Positions 27,452 to 34,582 of a stretch of 34,677 nt of DNA are shown here, piece by piece; position 1 is the first letter of the stretch; each line of letters starts with the position of its first letter. The DNA is from Planctomycetota bacterium. Its GTDB lineage: Bacteria; Planctomycetota; B15-G4; JADJEK01. The DNA is taken from NCBI GenBank assembly GCA_016213895.1, contig JACQZJ010000095.1, positions 1-34,677 of the forward strand, given 5' to 3'. Below the pieces are notes generated by a model. It worked only from the letters and a program-made list of their open reading frames with translations, had not been told where the DNA came from and did no database searches. The translations under genes were made by a program, and so were the position numbers.

Positions 27452-27505
27452 CTTGAGGGCTTTGTGGAAAAGGCGGCACGCCCCCCAGAAAAAGTTTCCC
27501 TCAAG
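27452..27505. repeat. interrupted inverted repeat CTTGAGGG ... CCCTCAAG
   Basis: A perfect 8-bp inverted repeat, arms 27452-27459 and 27498-27505, separated by 38 bp, within the 241-bp divergent region between the minus operon (27362) and the GT2-TPR gene (27604). Its right arm overlaps motif copy 3 and the putative -35 of the rightward promoter, so it may be part of a regulatory site. Confidence 0.4.
27484..27500 (-). promoter_or_regulatory. palindromic motif copy 3, degenerate
   Basis: On the minus strand it reads GGGAAACTTTTTCTGG, matching copy 1 at 14 of 17 positions. It sits in the divergent intergenic region and abuts the TCAAG element of a candidate sigma-28-type promoter, the same arrangement as copy 4 near 34464. 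Weakest of the four copies. Confidence 0.3.
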
Positions 27506-27526
27506 CGCGCGCCCCCGCCGCCGCTA
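27501..27526 (+). promoter_or_regulatory. candidate sigma-28-type promoter before the GT2-TPR gene
   Basis: TCAA (27501-27504), 15 nt, then GCCGCTA (27520-27526) compares with flagellar sigma-28 consensus TAAA/TCAAG, N15, GCCGATAA: one mismatch in the seven visible -10 bases. It is 78 bp before the ATG at 27604. The 15-mer CTCAAGCGCGCGCCC that includes the -35 is repeated exactly upstream of flagellin (30789-30803). Confidence 0.45.
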
Positions 27527-27603
27527 CGAGATTTCCCGCAAGCTCAGCGGCCGCGCCGGCCGAAATGCACGCGGCACGAGGCGTGCCTCTGACGGAAGGC
27601 GGC

Positions 27604-29111
27604 ATGACCGGCATCTCACTCTGCGCCATCACCCGCGACGAGGAGGAGCGGCTCCCGCGCATGCTCGACTCGGTGCGCGGCCTCGTCTCCGAGATCGTCG
27701 TGGTGGACACCGGCTCCCTCGACGGCACCGCCGAGATCGCGCGCCGGCGCGGCGCGCGCGTCATCCATCACCCCTTCCGCGACGACTTCTCCGAGGTGCG
27801 CAACGTCGCGCTGGCCGCGGCCAAGCAGCCCTGGATCTTGGTGCTGGACGCCGACGAGCAGCTCGACGCGGCGGCAGGGCCCGTCATTCGCCGCGCGCTG
27901 CGCGAGCGCGGCCGCGCCGGGTTCCACCTGCACTTCATCAACGACCTCGGGGGCGGCCGCCAGCACGTGCATGCCCTGGTGCGCCTGTTCCGCAACGATC
28001 GCTCCATTCGCTTCCGCTACCTCATCCATGAGCAGATCCTGCCCGACCTCCTCGACTACTGCCGCAGGCGCGGCGCCACCATCGGCCTGCTCGAGCAGGC
28101 CGTGGTGCGTCACGACGGTTACCTGCCGGAGCGCGCGCGGGAACGCGGCAAGGACGAGCGCAACGAGCGCCTCCTGCGGCGGCAGGTGGAGCGGTTACCC
28201 GACCAGCCCTATTCCTGGTACAAGTTCGGCGACTTCTTGCGGCGTTTCGCCGAGCGCCGCGCCGAGGCCGCCGCCGCCCTCGAACGCGCCGCCGCCCTGC
28301 TGCGCGCCATGGACGCGCGCGCGGCCCAGGAGCTCTCCTTCTCCGCCGAGGTCTTCGCCCTGCTCGCCGTCGACAGCGACCGCGCCGGCGACCCGGAGCG
28401 CGCGCTGCGCTTCGCCTGCGAGGGGCGCGAGCGCTTCCCGGCCACGCCGAACCTCCTCTACGCCAGCGGCCACCTGCTGGCGAAGTTCGGGCGGCACCGC
28501 GAGGCCTTCGCCGCCTACGCGCGCCTGCGCGCGCTGCGCGACCGCCTCATGGCCGTCTGTTCGGCATGGGCCGCGCCCTGGTCAACCTCGGACACGTGCG
28601 CGCCGGGCGCCGCTGCCTGGAGCTGAGCGTGGCCCAGAAGCCGCGCGCGGCCGAGCCCTACGTCCTTCTGGCGCGCCTCTACCTCGATCTGAACCGCCTG
28701 CCGGAGGCCCTCGACCTCTACCGCGAGGCGCTGCGCCGCGAGCCCGGCGACGCGTCCCTGCGCCTGCGCCTCGGCGCCGTGCTGCTTTACCTGCGCCGCC
28801 CGCGCGAGGCCCTGGCCGAGTTTCGCGCGGCCAAGGAGCGCGGCGCCGCCGCGGGCGTGGTCGAGCCGCGCATCGGCGCGGCGCTGCTCGCGCTCGGCGA
28901 GATCGACGCGGCGCGCGCCGCCTGCGCCGCCGCCGGAGACGCGCCCGAGGCGCGCGCCGGCAGCAGGCTGCTCGAGCTGTTGGCGGCGGGCGCGGACCCG
29001 GCGCAGGATCCGGAGCTGGCGCGACCCGCGGCGCGCACCTGGCTGCGCTGCCTGGCCCTCTCGCCTCTGGCCGGCGCCCCGGCCGCGCCCGTCCTTCAGG
29101 GCGACAAGTAG
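27604..29111 (+). pseudogene. GT2 glycosyltransferase with C-terminal TPR repeats, broken by a frameshift near 28557
   Basis: The N-terminal frame (ATG 27604 to about 28557) encodes a GT2 domain: SLCAITRDEEERLPRMLDSV, EIVVVDTGSLDGTAEIARRR, VLDADEQLD (DXD-like), then helical repeats. The second frame (28557 to 29111) continues the TPR part without a break in homology: GRALVNLGHVRAGRRCLELS, YVLLARLYLDLNRLPEALDL. At the junction the DNA reads ATGGCCGTCTGTTCGGCATGGG; one extra C after GTC would restore Met-Ala-Val-Leu-Phe-Gly-Met-Gly and a single protein of about 500 residues. In the present sequence the first frame ends at 28626. A real frameshift or a sequencing error both fit. GT2-TPR proteins beside flagellin genes are sometimes flagellin-modifying; that role here is inferred. 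The 3' end overlaps convergent motB by 16 bp. Confidence 0.75.
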
Positions 29112-29824
29112 AACTCGAAGACCGCGCGGCTCTTCTCCCCCTGCGAGGTCTCGATGTCAGCCACCTCGCGCAGCTCACCGAAGGTCTCGATGCGCGCGCG
29201 CCAGTCCTTCGACGCGCGCCGGATGGCGCGCACCAGCGCCGACTGGCGGCGCAGCGCCAGGTCGTATTCCGACCAGGAGTCCTCGCCGGCCAGCACGTCC
29301 AGGTAGACCGCGACGCGGAAGCTGACGTTGAAGCGCTCCACCGCCTCGCCGAACTCGCGGAAGAAGCCGCTGCGATCCGGGCGCAGCATGGCGCTGCTCG
29401 GCGAGAAGAGCCGTTCCGCGGGGATGCGCACCACCACTCCCCGGTCCTCCACGATGCGCTGCACGTCGTCGCGCTCCAGGCGCTCGAACCACTTCAGGAT
29501 CGATCCGTCCAGGAACTGCACGACCGCGGTCAACGACTCGAAGGGACCGGGATCGGAGGTGCGCCGGCCCTTGGGGAAGGCGTTCCCCATGACCTTCGGC
29601 TTGACGCTGTCCGCGGCCCTCCCCTTGGTGTTCGTTCCGCCGGTGCCGACGTGGTGGAAGGCGAACTGCACCGAGTTGGAGAACTTTTTGAGCTTGTTCT
29701 TGTCCACCTCGGACACGGCGTACATGATCACGAAGAAGGCGAAGAGGAGGGTGATGAAGTCGGCGTAGGAGACCAGCCAGCGCTCGTGGTTGACGTGCTC
29801 CTCGTGCTTCTTGTGCTTGCTCAC
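29096..29824 (-). CDS. motB: flagellar stator protein MotB, divergent peptidoglycan-binding domain
   Basis: A 242-residue stator subunit. The single transmembrane helix carries the proton- or ion-binding Asp22 in SYADFITLLFAFFVIMYAVS, exactly the MotB signature, after a short charged cytoplasmic tail. The periplasmic OmpA-like domain begins at about residue 120 (VVVRIPAERLFSPSSAMLRP) but its peptidoglycan-binding motifs are degenerate: the expected GHTD stretch reads VAVYLDV and the usual W-ELSxxRA helix reads EYDLALRRQ. The domain end (SRAVFEFYLSP) is normal. The start is GTG 29824; the gene follows motA by 16 bp. Its stop lies inside the 3' end of the convergent GT2-TPR gene. Confidence 0.93.
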   Translation of the reverse strand: MSKHKKHEEHVNHERWLVSYADFITLLFAFFVIMYAVSEVDKNKLKKFSNSVQFAFHHVGTGGTNTKGRAADSVKPKVMGNAFPKGRRTSDPGPFESLTAVVQFLDGSILKWFERLERDDVQRIVEDRGVVVRIPAERLFSPSSAMLRPDRSGFFREFGEAVERFNVSFRVAVYLDVLAGEDSWSEYDLALRRQSALVRAIRRASKDWRARIETFGELREVADIETSQGEKSRAVFEFYLSP

Positions 29825-29840
29825 GCCGCGCGCGCCCCCC

Positions 29841-30629
29841 TCAAGCCGCCTTGGCGGCCTCCTCGCCCTGCGCCGGCTGCTTCTCCTCGCGGCCGAGCAG
29901 GATCTTCAGCGTCTGCTCGAGCGCCGAGGTCGGCTGCCCGTCGGCCATGCCCACCACTCCCTCCACGACCACCTCGGCGCGCGCCGTCTCCGCGCGCGCG
30001 CGCGACTTGAGCTTGCCCGCGAGCGGCAGGCAGACGAGGTTCGCCAGGCCGACGCCGTAGATTGTCGCCACGGAAGCGGTCGCGATGCCGCTGCCCAGCT
30101 TGGACGGGTCGTCCAGGTTGCCCATCACGTGGATCAGGCCGAGCACGGCGCCGAGGATGCCGACGGTCGGCGAGTAGCCGCCGGCGCCCTCGAAGACGCG
30201 CGCGGCGTCAGCGTACTTCTCCTCGCCCTTGGCCATCGCCGTCTCCAGGCGCGAGCGCAGCTCCGCCGAGGCGACGCCGTCTATGAGCAGGCCGAGCGCC
30301 TGCACCAGGAACGGGTTCTTGATCTCCTGCAGCTTGGTCTCGAGCGCGAGCATGCCGTCGCGCCGGGCGATTTTGGACAGCTCCAGGATGTCCTTGACCA
30401 GGCCCCCGGCGTCGGCCTGCGCCGGCTTGAACACGCGCGGCAGCATCGCCTTGACCGCCTTCATCTCCTCGGCGCTGGACTGCAGGCAGACGGCGCCGAT
30501 GGTGCCGCCGAAGACGATGATCGCCGCCGTCGGGATGAGGATGGCGCCGATGTGGATCCCCTCGAGGACCGCGCCGCCGAACACGGCGAGCACTCCCAGG
30601 ATCACGCCGATAAGGGAGAAGATGTCCAC
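29841..30629 (-). CDS. motA: flagellar stator protein MotA (PomA/MotA family)
   Basis: A 262-residue four-helix stator protein. GTG 30629 gives MDIFSLIGVILGVLAVFGG, the standard family N-terminus; the longer frame from 30680 would add a basic stretch before it. Transmembrane helices 1-2 lie at about residues 4-22 and 29-48 (IGAILIPTAAIIVFGGTIGA); the cytoplasmic loop contains LETAMAKGEEKYADAARVFE; helices 3-4 follow from GGYSPTVGILGAVLGLIHVM to SVATIYGVGLANLVCLPLA. The conserved prolines (SPTVG and CLPLA) are present. It pairs with motB downstream and is transcribed divergently from flagellin. Confidence 0.95.
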   Translation of the reverse strand: MDIFSLIGVILGVLAVFGGAVLEGIHIGAILIPTAAIIVFGGTIGAVCLQSSAEEMKAVKAMLPRVFKPAQADAGGLVKDILELSKIARRDGMLALETKLQEIKNPFLVQALGLLIDGVASAELRSRLETAMAKGEEKYADAARVFEGAGGYSPTVGILGAVLGLIHVMGNLDDPSKLGSGIATASVATIYGVGLANLVCLPLAGKLKSRARAETARAEVVVEGVVGMADGQPTSALEQTLKILLGREEKQPAQGEEAAKAA

Positions 30630-30707
30630 GCGCGACCGTCCAGTGCGAGAAGCGAGAACGCGCCGGCGCGCTCCGGCCACGGGCTGGAGCCGCGCGGCGC
30701 CGTTCTG

Positions 30708-30735
30708 TTATCGGTGCGGCCGCGCGCGGCGCTGA
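30708..30735 (-). promoter_or_regulatory. candidate sigma-28-type promoter for motAB
   Basis: On the minus strand ACCGATAAC (octamer at 30715-30708) matches the sigma-28 -10 GCCGATAA at 7 of 8, with TCAG 16 nt upstream as a weak -35. It lies about 80 bp before the motA start, a leader length like those of the other candidate late promoters here. motAB are sigma-28 genes in many flagellar systems. Confidence 0.4.
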
Positions 30736-30789
30736 AGGGAATCCGCGCGAAAGCCGGCGCCGCGCCCGGGAACGGCGCGGGGCGCCGGC

Positions 30790-30816
30790 TCAAGCGCGCG
30801 CCCGGCGCGACGAACA
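30790..30816 (+). promoter_or_regulatory. candidate sigma-28-type promoter for fliC
   Basis: TCAA (30790-30793), 15 nt, then GACGAACA, which keeps G, CGA and the final A of GCCGATAA (5 of 8). The 15-mer CTCAAGCGCGCGCCC containing the -35 also occurs before the GT2-TPR gene at the same promoter position. About 87 bp before the fliC ATG. The -10 is weak, so the call rests mainly on spacing and the shared 15-mer. Confidence 0.35.
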
Positions 30817-30902
30817 ACAGGCCTGAGGCGGGGCAGCGATGCCAGCAGCCGCCTCCGGGTTGGCAGCGCCGCAGCGGCTGCCGCGGATAGGTGGATCAAG
30901 CA

Positions 30903-31745
30903 ATGGCTCTGAGAATCAACAACAACGTTGCGTCACTGACCGCGCAGAAGAACCTGGCGTCGGTGACGAGCCGCCTGCAGGGCAACTTCAAGCGCCTGTC
31001 GTCTGGCTTGCGGATCGCCACCGCGGCTGACGACGCTGCGGGTCTGGCCATTTCCGAACGCTTGCGGGCGCAGATCAGGGGCATGGAACAGGCCTCGCGC
31101 AACGCGAACGACGGCATCTCCTTGACGCAGACGGCGGAAGGCGGCCTCAACGAGGTCTCCAACATCCTCATCCGCCTCAAGGAGCTGGCGGTGCAGGCCA
31201 ACACCGGCACGGTGTCCGACTCGGACAAGGACACGCTGCAGGCCGAGCTCACCGAGCTGGTGTCCGAGATCGACCGCATGGCCCAGCAGGTCGATTTCAA
31301 CGGCATCAACCTGCTCGACGGCTCGTCCTCCACGATCGAGTTCGCGGTCGGCATCGGCGACACGAGCGGCATCGACACCATCGCGGTGTCGCTCGACTCG
31401 GTGCGCACCAGCACGCTCGGCGGGTCGACCGCGCTCTCCTCGATCGACATCGGCTCGAGCGGCGACGTGAGCGCCGCGCTCATCTCCATCGACTCGGCCA
31501 TCGACACGGTGTCGACCTACCGCGGCCGGCTCGGCTCGACCGAGAACCGCCTGAACTCGGCGATCGCCGGCCTGGCGACCCAGGTCGAGAACCTCACGGC
31601 CGCCGAGTCGCGCATCCGCGACGTGGACGTGGCCAAGGAGGCGGGAGACCTCACCAGGAACTCGATCATCCAGCAGGCGTCGCTGTCCATCCTGGCGCAG
31701 GCCAACCTGCAGCCGCAGACGGCCCTCGCCCTGCTCTCGAGCTGA
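30903..31745 (+). CDS. fliC: flagellin
   Basis: A 280-residue filament protein. ATG 30903 gives the universal MALRINNNVASLTAQKNL start; AGGTGG lies upstream, and the GTG at 30891 in frame is disregarded. The N-terminal D0/D1 region has LSSGLRIATAADDAAGLAIS, and RNANDGISLTQTAEGGLNEV, then LAVQANTGT; the C-terminal D1/D0 ends TAAESRIRDVDVAKEA, SIIQQASLSILAQANLQPQT, ALALLSS. Only about 90 residues separate the conserved parts, so the variable D2/D3 domains are absent: a compact flagellin. Single gene followed by a strong hairpin terminator, then fliD. Confidence 0.98.
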   Translation: MALRINNNVASLTAQKNLASVTSRLQGNFKRLSSGLRIATAADDAAGLAISERLRAQIRGMEQASRNANDGISLTQTAEGGLNEVSNILIRLKELAVQANTGTVSDSDKDTLQAELTELVSEIDRMAQQVDFNGINLLDGSSSTIEFAVGIGDTSGIDTIAVSLDSVRTSTLGGSTALSSIDIGSSGDVSAALISIDSAIDTVSTYRGRLGSTENRLNSAIAGLATQVENLTAAESRIRDVDVAKEAGDLTRNSIIQQASLSILAQANLQPQTALALLSS

Positions 31746-31764
31746 CGGCGCGACACGGGTGCGT

Positions 31765-31797
31765 GCGCGGCCCGGGCGGAGGGGGCCCGGGCCGCGC
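31765..31797 (+). terminator. terminator hairpin after fliC
   Basis: A perfect 13-bp stem, GCGCGGCCCGGGC (31765-31777) and its complement (31785-31797), with a 7-nt loop, 20 bp after the fliC stop, followed by GCCTTTCTC. The T-tract is short, but the stem is very strong. It would cap the abundant flagellin mRNA and lower read-through into fliD. Confidence 0.75.
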
Positions 31798-31850
31798 GCC
31801 TTTCTCGCCGCGCCCTTCCCCCGCCCACCCCCTGAGCCCGGGAGTCCAGC

Positions 31851-33749
31851 ATGGCTGCATCACTCATATCCTTCGGCGGCATGGCCTCGGGCCTGGACAC
31901 GCAGTCTATCATCGCGGCCCTGGTCGGCGTGAGGAAGCAGCCGATCGCCCTGCTGGAGGCGCGCAAGGCCGAGTACAGCCAGCTGCGCACGCGCTACAAC
32001 CAGCTGCGCGACAAGCTGGAGAAGCTCCAGTCCAAGGCGGAAGACCTGAAGCAGGCCACCGACTTCCTTTCCTTCTCCGCCGTCTCCTCCGACACCACGG
32101 TCCTGGACGTCTCGGCCGAAGGCAGCGCCTCCGAAACCTCCTTCGCGGTGGTCGTGAGCGCGCTCGCCGCCGCCGAGTCCGAAGCCTCGACCGGCTTCGC
32201 GGACTACGACACGACCCACCTCGGCACGGGCACCCTCAAGATCACGCTCGCCGGCACGCAGCACGACGTCGCGGTCGCCAGCGGCGAGGATACCCTCGAG
32301 GGGATCCGCGACGCCATCAACGACGCCGAGATCGGCGTGACCGCCACGATCGTCAACGAGGGCACCGGGGCGAACCCGTACAAGCTGGTGGTGACCTCGG
32401 ACGACACCGGCGCCGCGAACACCATCAGCTTCTCGGACGATCAGGGCGGCAGCGGTCTGGCCGCCACCCTCAACTTCGGCAACGTGCAGCCCGCGGCCGA
32501 CGCCGTGGTGCAGATCAACGGGCTGACCGTGCACCGCGCGACCAACGTCGTCGACGACGTCGTGCCTGGGGTCACCTTCACGCTGCTCAAGGCGGGCACC
32601 TCCACCGTCACCCTGAACGCCGACCTTGGCTCGATCAAGAAGAAGGTGCAGGAGTACGTCGACGCCCACAGCGACCTGATCAGCTTCATCAACAACGAGA
32701 TCAAGGTCTCCGACATCACGGACCAGGCGGGAGCGTTCAACGGCGAAGCGACGGTGCGCGGCATCAAGAACCGCATCCTCGCGCAGTACACCCTCTCCAG
32801 CTACCCGGGCGGCGCGCTCAGCACCCTGGCCGAGGTGGGCATCACGCTGGAGAACGACGGCACCCTGACCTTCGATGAGTCCGACTTCGACGACGCCGCC
32901 GAGGAAAGCCTGGACGACGTCACCGGCCTCTTCACCACCAGCGGCGACGCGATCGGCGGCGCCGGCTTCTCGCTCTACCACGTGCCCGACACGCTCGCCG
33001 CCGGCGACTACGCCGTGAACGTCACCCAGGCCGCGACCAAGGCGGCCACGCAGGCGACCCAGGCCTTCCCCACGGGCGGCCTGAGCGCGGACGAGAAGCT
33101 CACCTTCACGCTCGGCGCCGACACGGTCGAGGTGCAGCTCGCCTCCGGCGACTCGCTCGCGGACGTGGTGGGCAAGGTCAACGACGCTCTCGACGACGCC
33201 GGCATCGGCGTCACGGCCTCGGACCAGGCGGGCGTGTTGAGCTTCACGGCCGACGCCTACGGCTCGGCGAGCAGCTTCTCCGTGGTCTCGGACACGGCGG
33301 TCGGGCCGGGCTCCACGGGCGTGGGCGCGAGCCCGCTCGCGGCCGCGGGCCTCGACGTCCAAGGGACGATCGGCGGCCAGGCGGCAAGCGGCGCCGGCCA
33401 GTACCTCACGGGCAGCGGCGACTTCGCCGAGGTGGAGCTGCGCTACACCGGAACCGCGCCGGCCGCGACCACGTTGACCGTCGGTCCGGACGGCTTCTTC
33501 GTCAAGATGGATGACCTTCTGGACGACGCGCTTCTGCCGCTCACCGGCCCGATCGACGCGCGCCTGGACGCGCTCGACGACACGATCGAGGACATCGAGG
33601 ACCGCGTCGACTCGCTCGATCAGCGCGCCGAGCAGTATCGCGAGATGCTCGTGCGGCAGTTCGCCGCCCTGGAGTCGCTCATCGGCAAGCTGCAGGCGCA
33701 GCAGAGCTACCTGGCGACCTTTGCCGCCAACTGGAGCACCAGCTCATGA
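31851..33749 (+). CDS. fliD: filament cap protein FliD (HAP2)
   Basis: A 632-residue cap protein. The N-terminus has SFGGMASGLDTQSIIAALVG, the FliD signature, then a coiled coil (LLEARKAEYSQLRTRYNQLR). A flagellin hook IN motif follows (LGTGTLKITLAGTQHDVAV, DTLEGIRDAINDAEIGVTAT), with a second similar unit near residues 395-450. The C-terminal coiled coil is typical (LDALDDTIEDIEDRVDSLDQ and EMLVRQFAALESLIGKLQAQ, ending YLATFAANWS). It is longer than enterobacterial FliD (about 468), again through beta-rich insertions. ATG 31851 has GGGAG 6 nt upstream. Stop overlaps fliS (ATGA). Confidence 0.96.
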   Translation: MAASLISFGGMASGLDTQSIIAALVGVRKQPIALLEARKAEYSQLRTRYNQLRDKLEKLQSKAEDLKQATDFLSFSAVSSDTTVLDVSAEGSASETSFAVVVSALAAAESEASTGFADYDTTHLGTGTLKITLAGTQHDVAVASGEDTLEGIRDAINDAEIGVTATIVNEGTGANPYKLVVTSDDTGAANTISFSDDQGGSGLAATLNFGNVQPAADAVVQINGLTVHRATNVVDDVVPGVTFTLLKAGTSTVTLNADLGSIKKKVQEYVDAHSDLISFINNEIKVSDITDQAGAFNGEATVRGIKNRILAQYTLSSYPGGALSTLAEVGITLENDGTLTFDESDFDDAAEESLDDVTGLFTTSGDAIGGAGFSLYHVPDTLAAGDYAVNVTQAATKAATQATQAFPTGGLSADEKLTFTLGADTVEVQLASGDSLADVVGKVNDALDDAGIGVTASDQAGVLSFTADAYGSASSFSVVSDTAVGPGSTGVGASPLAAAGLDVQGTIGGQAASGAGQYLTGSGDFAEVELRYTGTAPAATTLTVGPDGFFVKMDDLLDDALLPLTGPIDARLDALDDTIEDIEDRVDSLDQRAEQYREMLVRQFAALESLIGKLQAQQSYLATFAANWSTSS

Positions 33750-34141
33750 CCCGTTCCGCGAGTCCCGCCGCCACCTACCAGCGCGACGAGGTGCTGACCG
33801 CCTCGCCGCTGCGCCTCGTGCTGCGCGTCTTCGGCGCGGCCATCAGCGCCCTGCAGCGCGCGCGCCGCCACGCGGAGGGCGGCGATCGCGTGCGCTGCCG
33901 CGCGGAGACGAGCCGCGCACGCGGCCTCGTGGCCGAGCTGCTCGGCGCTCTCGACAAGGAGCAAGGCGGCGAGATCGCCGGCCAGCTCGAGGCCCTATAC
34001 GTGTTCATCCTCACCCAGCTCCTCGGCGGCAGGGCGTCCCCGAACCCGCGCGCCCTCGCCGACGCCGAGCGGATCCTCGACACACTGAGGGAGGGCTTCG
34101 ATGCGATCCTGCGCAACGACGGCGAACGCCGCGACTCCTGA
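33746..34141 (+). CDS. fliS: flagellin export chaperone FliS
   Basis: A 131-residue helical chaperone that binds the flagellin C-terminus in the cytoplasm. The family pattern is present: YQRDEVLTASPLRLVLRVFG (the usual YxxxxVxTASPxxLxxxLYDG), ALQRARRHAEGGD, then KEQGGEIAGQLEALYVFILT and LADAERILDTLREGFDAI. ATG 33746 overlaps the fliD stop (ATGA), confirming the fliD-fliS pair. The FYD/LYDG element reads VFGA, a mild divergence. Confidence 0.92.
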   Translation: MTRSASPAATYQRDEVLTASPLRLVLRVFGAAISALQRARRHAEGGDRVRCRAETSRARGLVAELLGALDKEQGGEIAGQLEALYVFILTQLLGGRASPNPRALADAERILDTLREGFDAILRNDGERRDS

Positions 34142-34463
34142 GGCGGTCAGCGCGGCGCTGGAGCGCCTGCTCGATCGGGTCGGCCGCGCCGAGGCGCGCG
34201 ACCCCGGCTCGGTGCAGCCGGTGCTCGAGGCCCTGGCGCAGCTCAACCTCGCCCTGGCCGAGAACCGCGTTCCCGCCGAGAGCTTCCCGCAGACGCGCGC
34301 CGCGCTCGACCGCGCCATGAACGAGATCGGCGCCCTGCTGGCTCGGCTGGTCGAGGCGCGCGACGGCCTGTGCGAGACCCTGGCCGCGCTCAACGCCAGG
34401 GGCCGCGCCCGCTTGTCCGGCGCGGCGCGCGGCCGCGGAGGGCGCCTGGACGTGAGGAGCTGA
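34101..34463 (+). CDS. FliT-like small helical protein (probable flagellar chaperone)
   Basis: A 120-residue helical protein directly after fliS, the place of fliT, the FliD chaperone. ATG 34101 overlaps the fliS 3' end by 41 bp but has GGGAGGG 7 nt upstream and no later start in the early region. The sequence is mostly amphipathic helices: AALERLLDRVGRAEARDPGS, LEALAQLNLALAENRVPAES, MNEIGALLARLVEARDGLCE, with a basic Arg/Gly-rich tail. There is no decisive motif; FliT is poorly conserved, so the assignment comes from position and size. Confidence 0.55.
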   Translation: MRSCATTANAATPEAVSAALERLLDRVGRAEARDPGSVQPVLEALAQLNLALAENRVPAESFPQTRAALDRAMNEIGALLARLVEARDGLCETLAALNARGRARLSGAARGRGGRLDVRS

Positions 34464-34480
34464 CCGGAAAACATTTCCCG
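34464..34480 (-). promoter_or_regulatory. palindromic motif copy 4
   Basis: On the minus strand it reads CGGGAAATGTTTTCCGG, 16 of 17 identical to copy 1 at 3805-3821. It begins right at the end of the FliT-like gene, just before the candidate promoter of the last gene. Confidence 0.45.
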
Positions 34481-34497
34481 TTCCGCTCAAGAACGGG
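34477..34497 (+). terminator. hairpin after the FliT-like gene (possible weak terminator)
   Basis: CCCGTTC and GAACGGG form a perfect 7-bp stem with a 7-nt loop (CGCTCAA), 14 bp after the stop of the FliT-like gene. The following TGCCATTCC is a poor U-tract. The TCAAG of the putative next promoter lies in the loop, so the site could be read as an operator instead. Confidence 0.35.
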
Positions 34498-34515
34498 TGC
34501 CATTCCTGCCGACCA
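34487..34515 (+). promoter_or_regulatory. candidate sigma-28-type promoter for the last gene
   Basis: TCAA (34487-34490), 17 nt, then GCCGACCA (6 of 8 to GCCGATAA). The spacing is two longer than usual. About 68 bp before ATG 34583. Preceded by motif copy 4. Confidence 0.35.
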
Positions 34516-34535
34516 CTGATCCCGTGGATGACCCC

Positions 34536-34554
34536 GCGGACGCCGCCCGTCCGC
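34536..34554 (+). other. hairpin in the leader of the last gene
   Basis: GCGGACG and CGTCCGC form a perfect 7-bp stem around a 5-nt loop (CCGCC), 28 bp before ATG 34583 and not followed by T residues, so it is not a normal terminator. It would lie in the 5' leader if the candidate promoter is used. Confidence 0.3.
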
Positions 34555-34582
34555 AGTGACGGGGGCCCACGGAGCGTGGTCG

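Noticed and set aside
30859-30875. A TTGGCAGCGCCGCAGC sequence with sigma-54-like GG-N10-GC before fliC
   Set aside because: The -12 region lacks TTGC and the start site would fall within 4-5 nt of the ribosome-binding site, leaving no leader.
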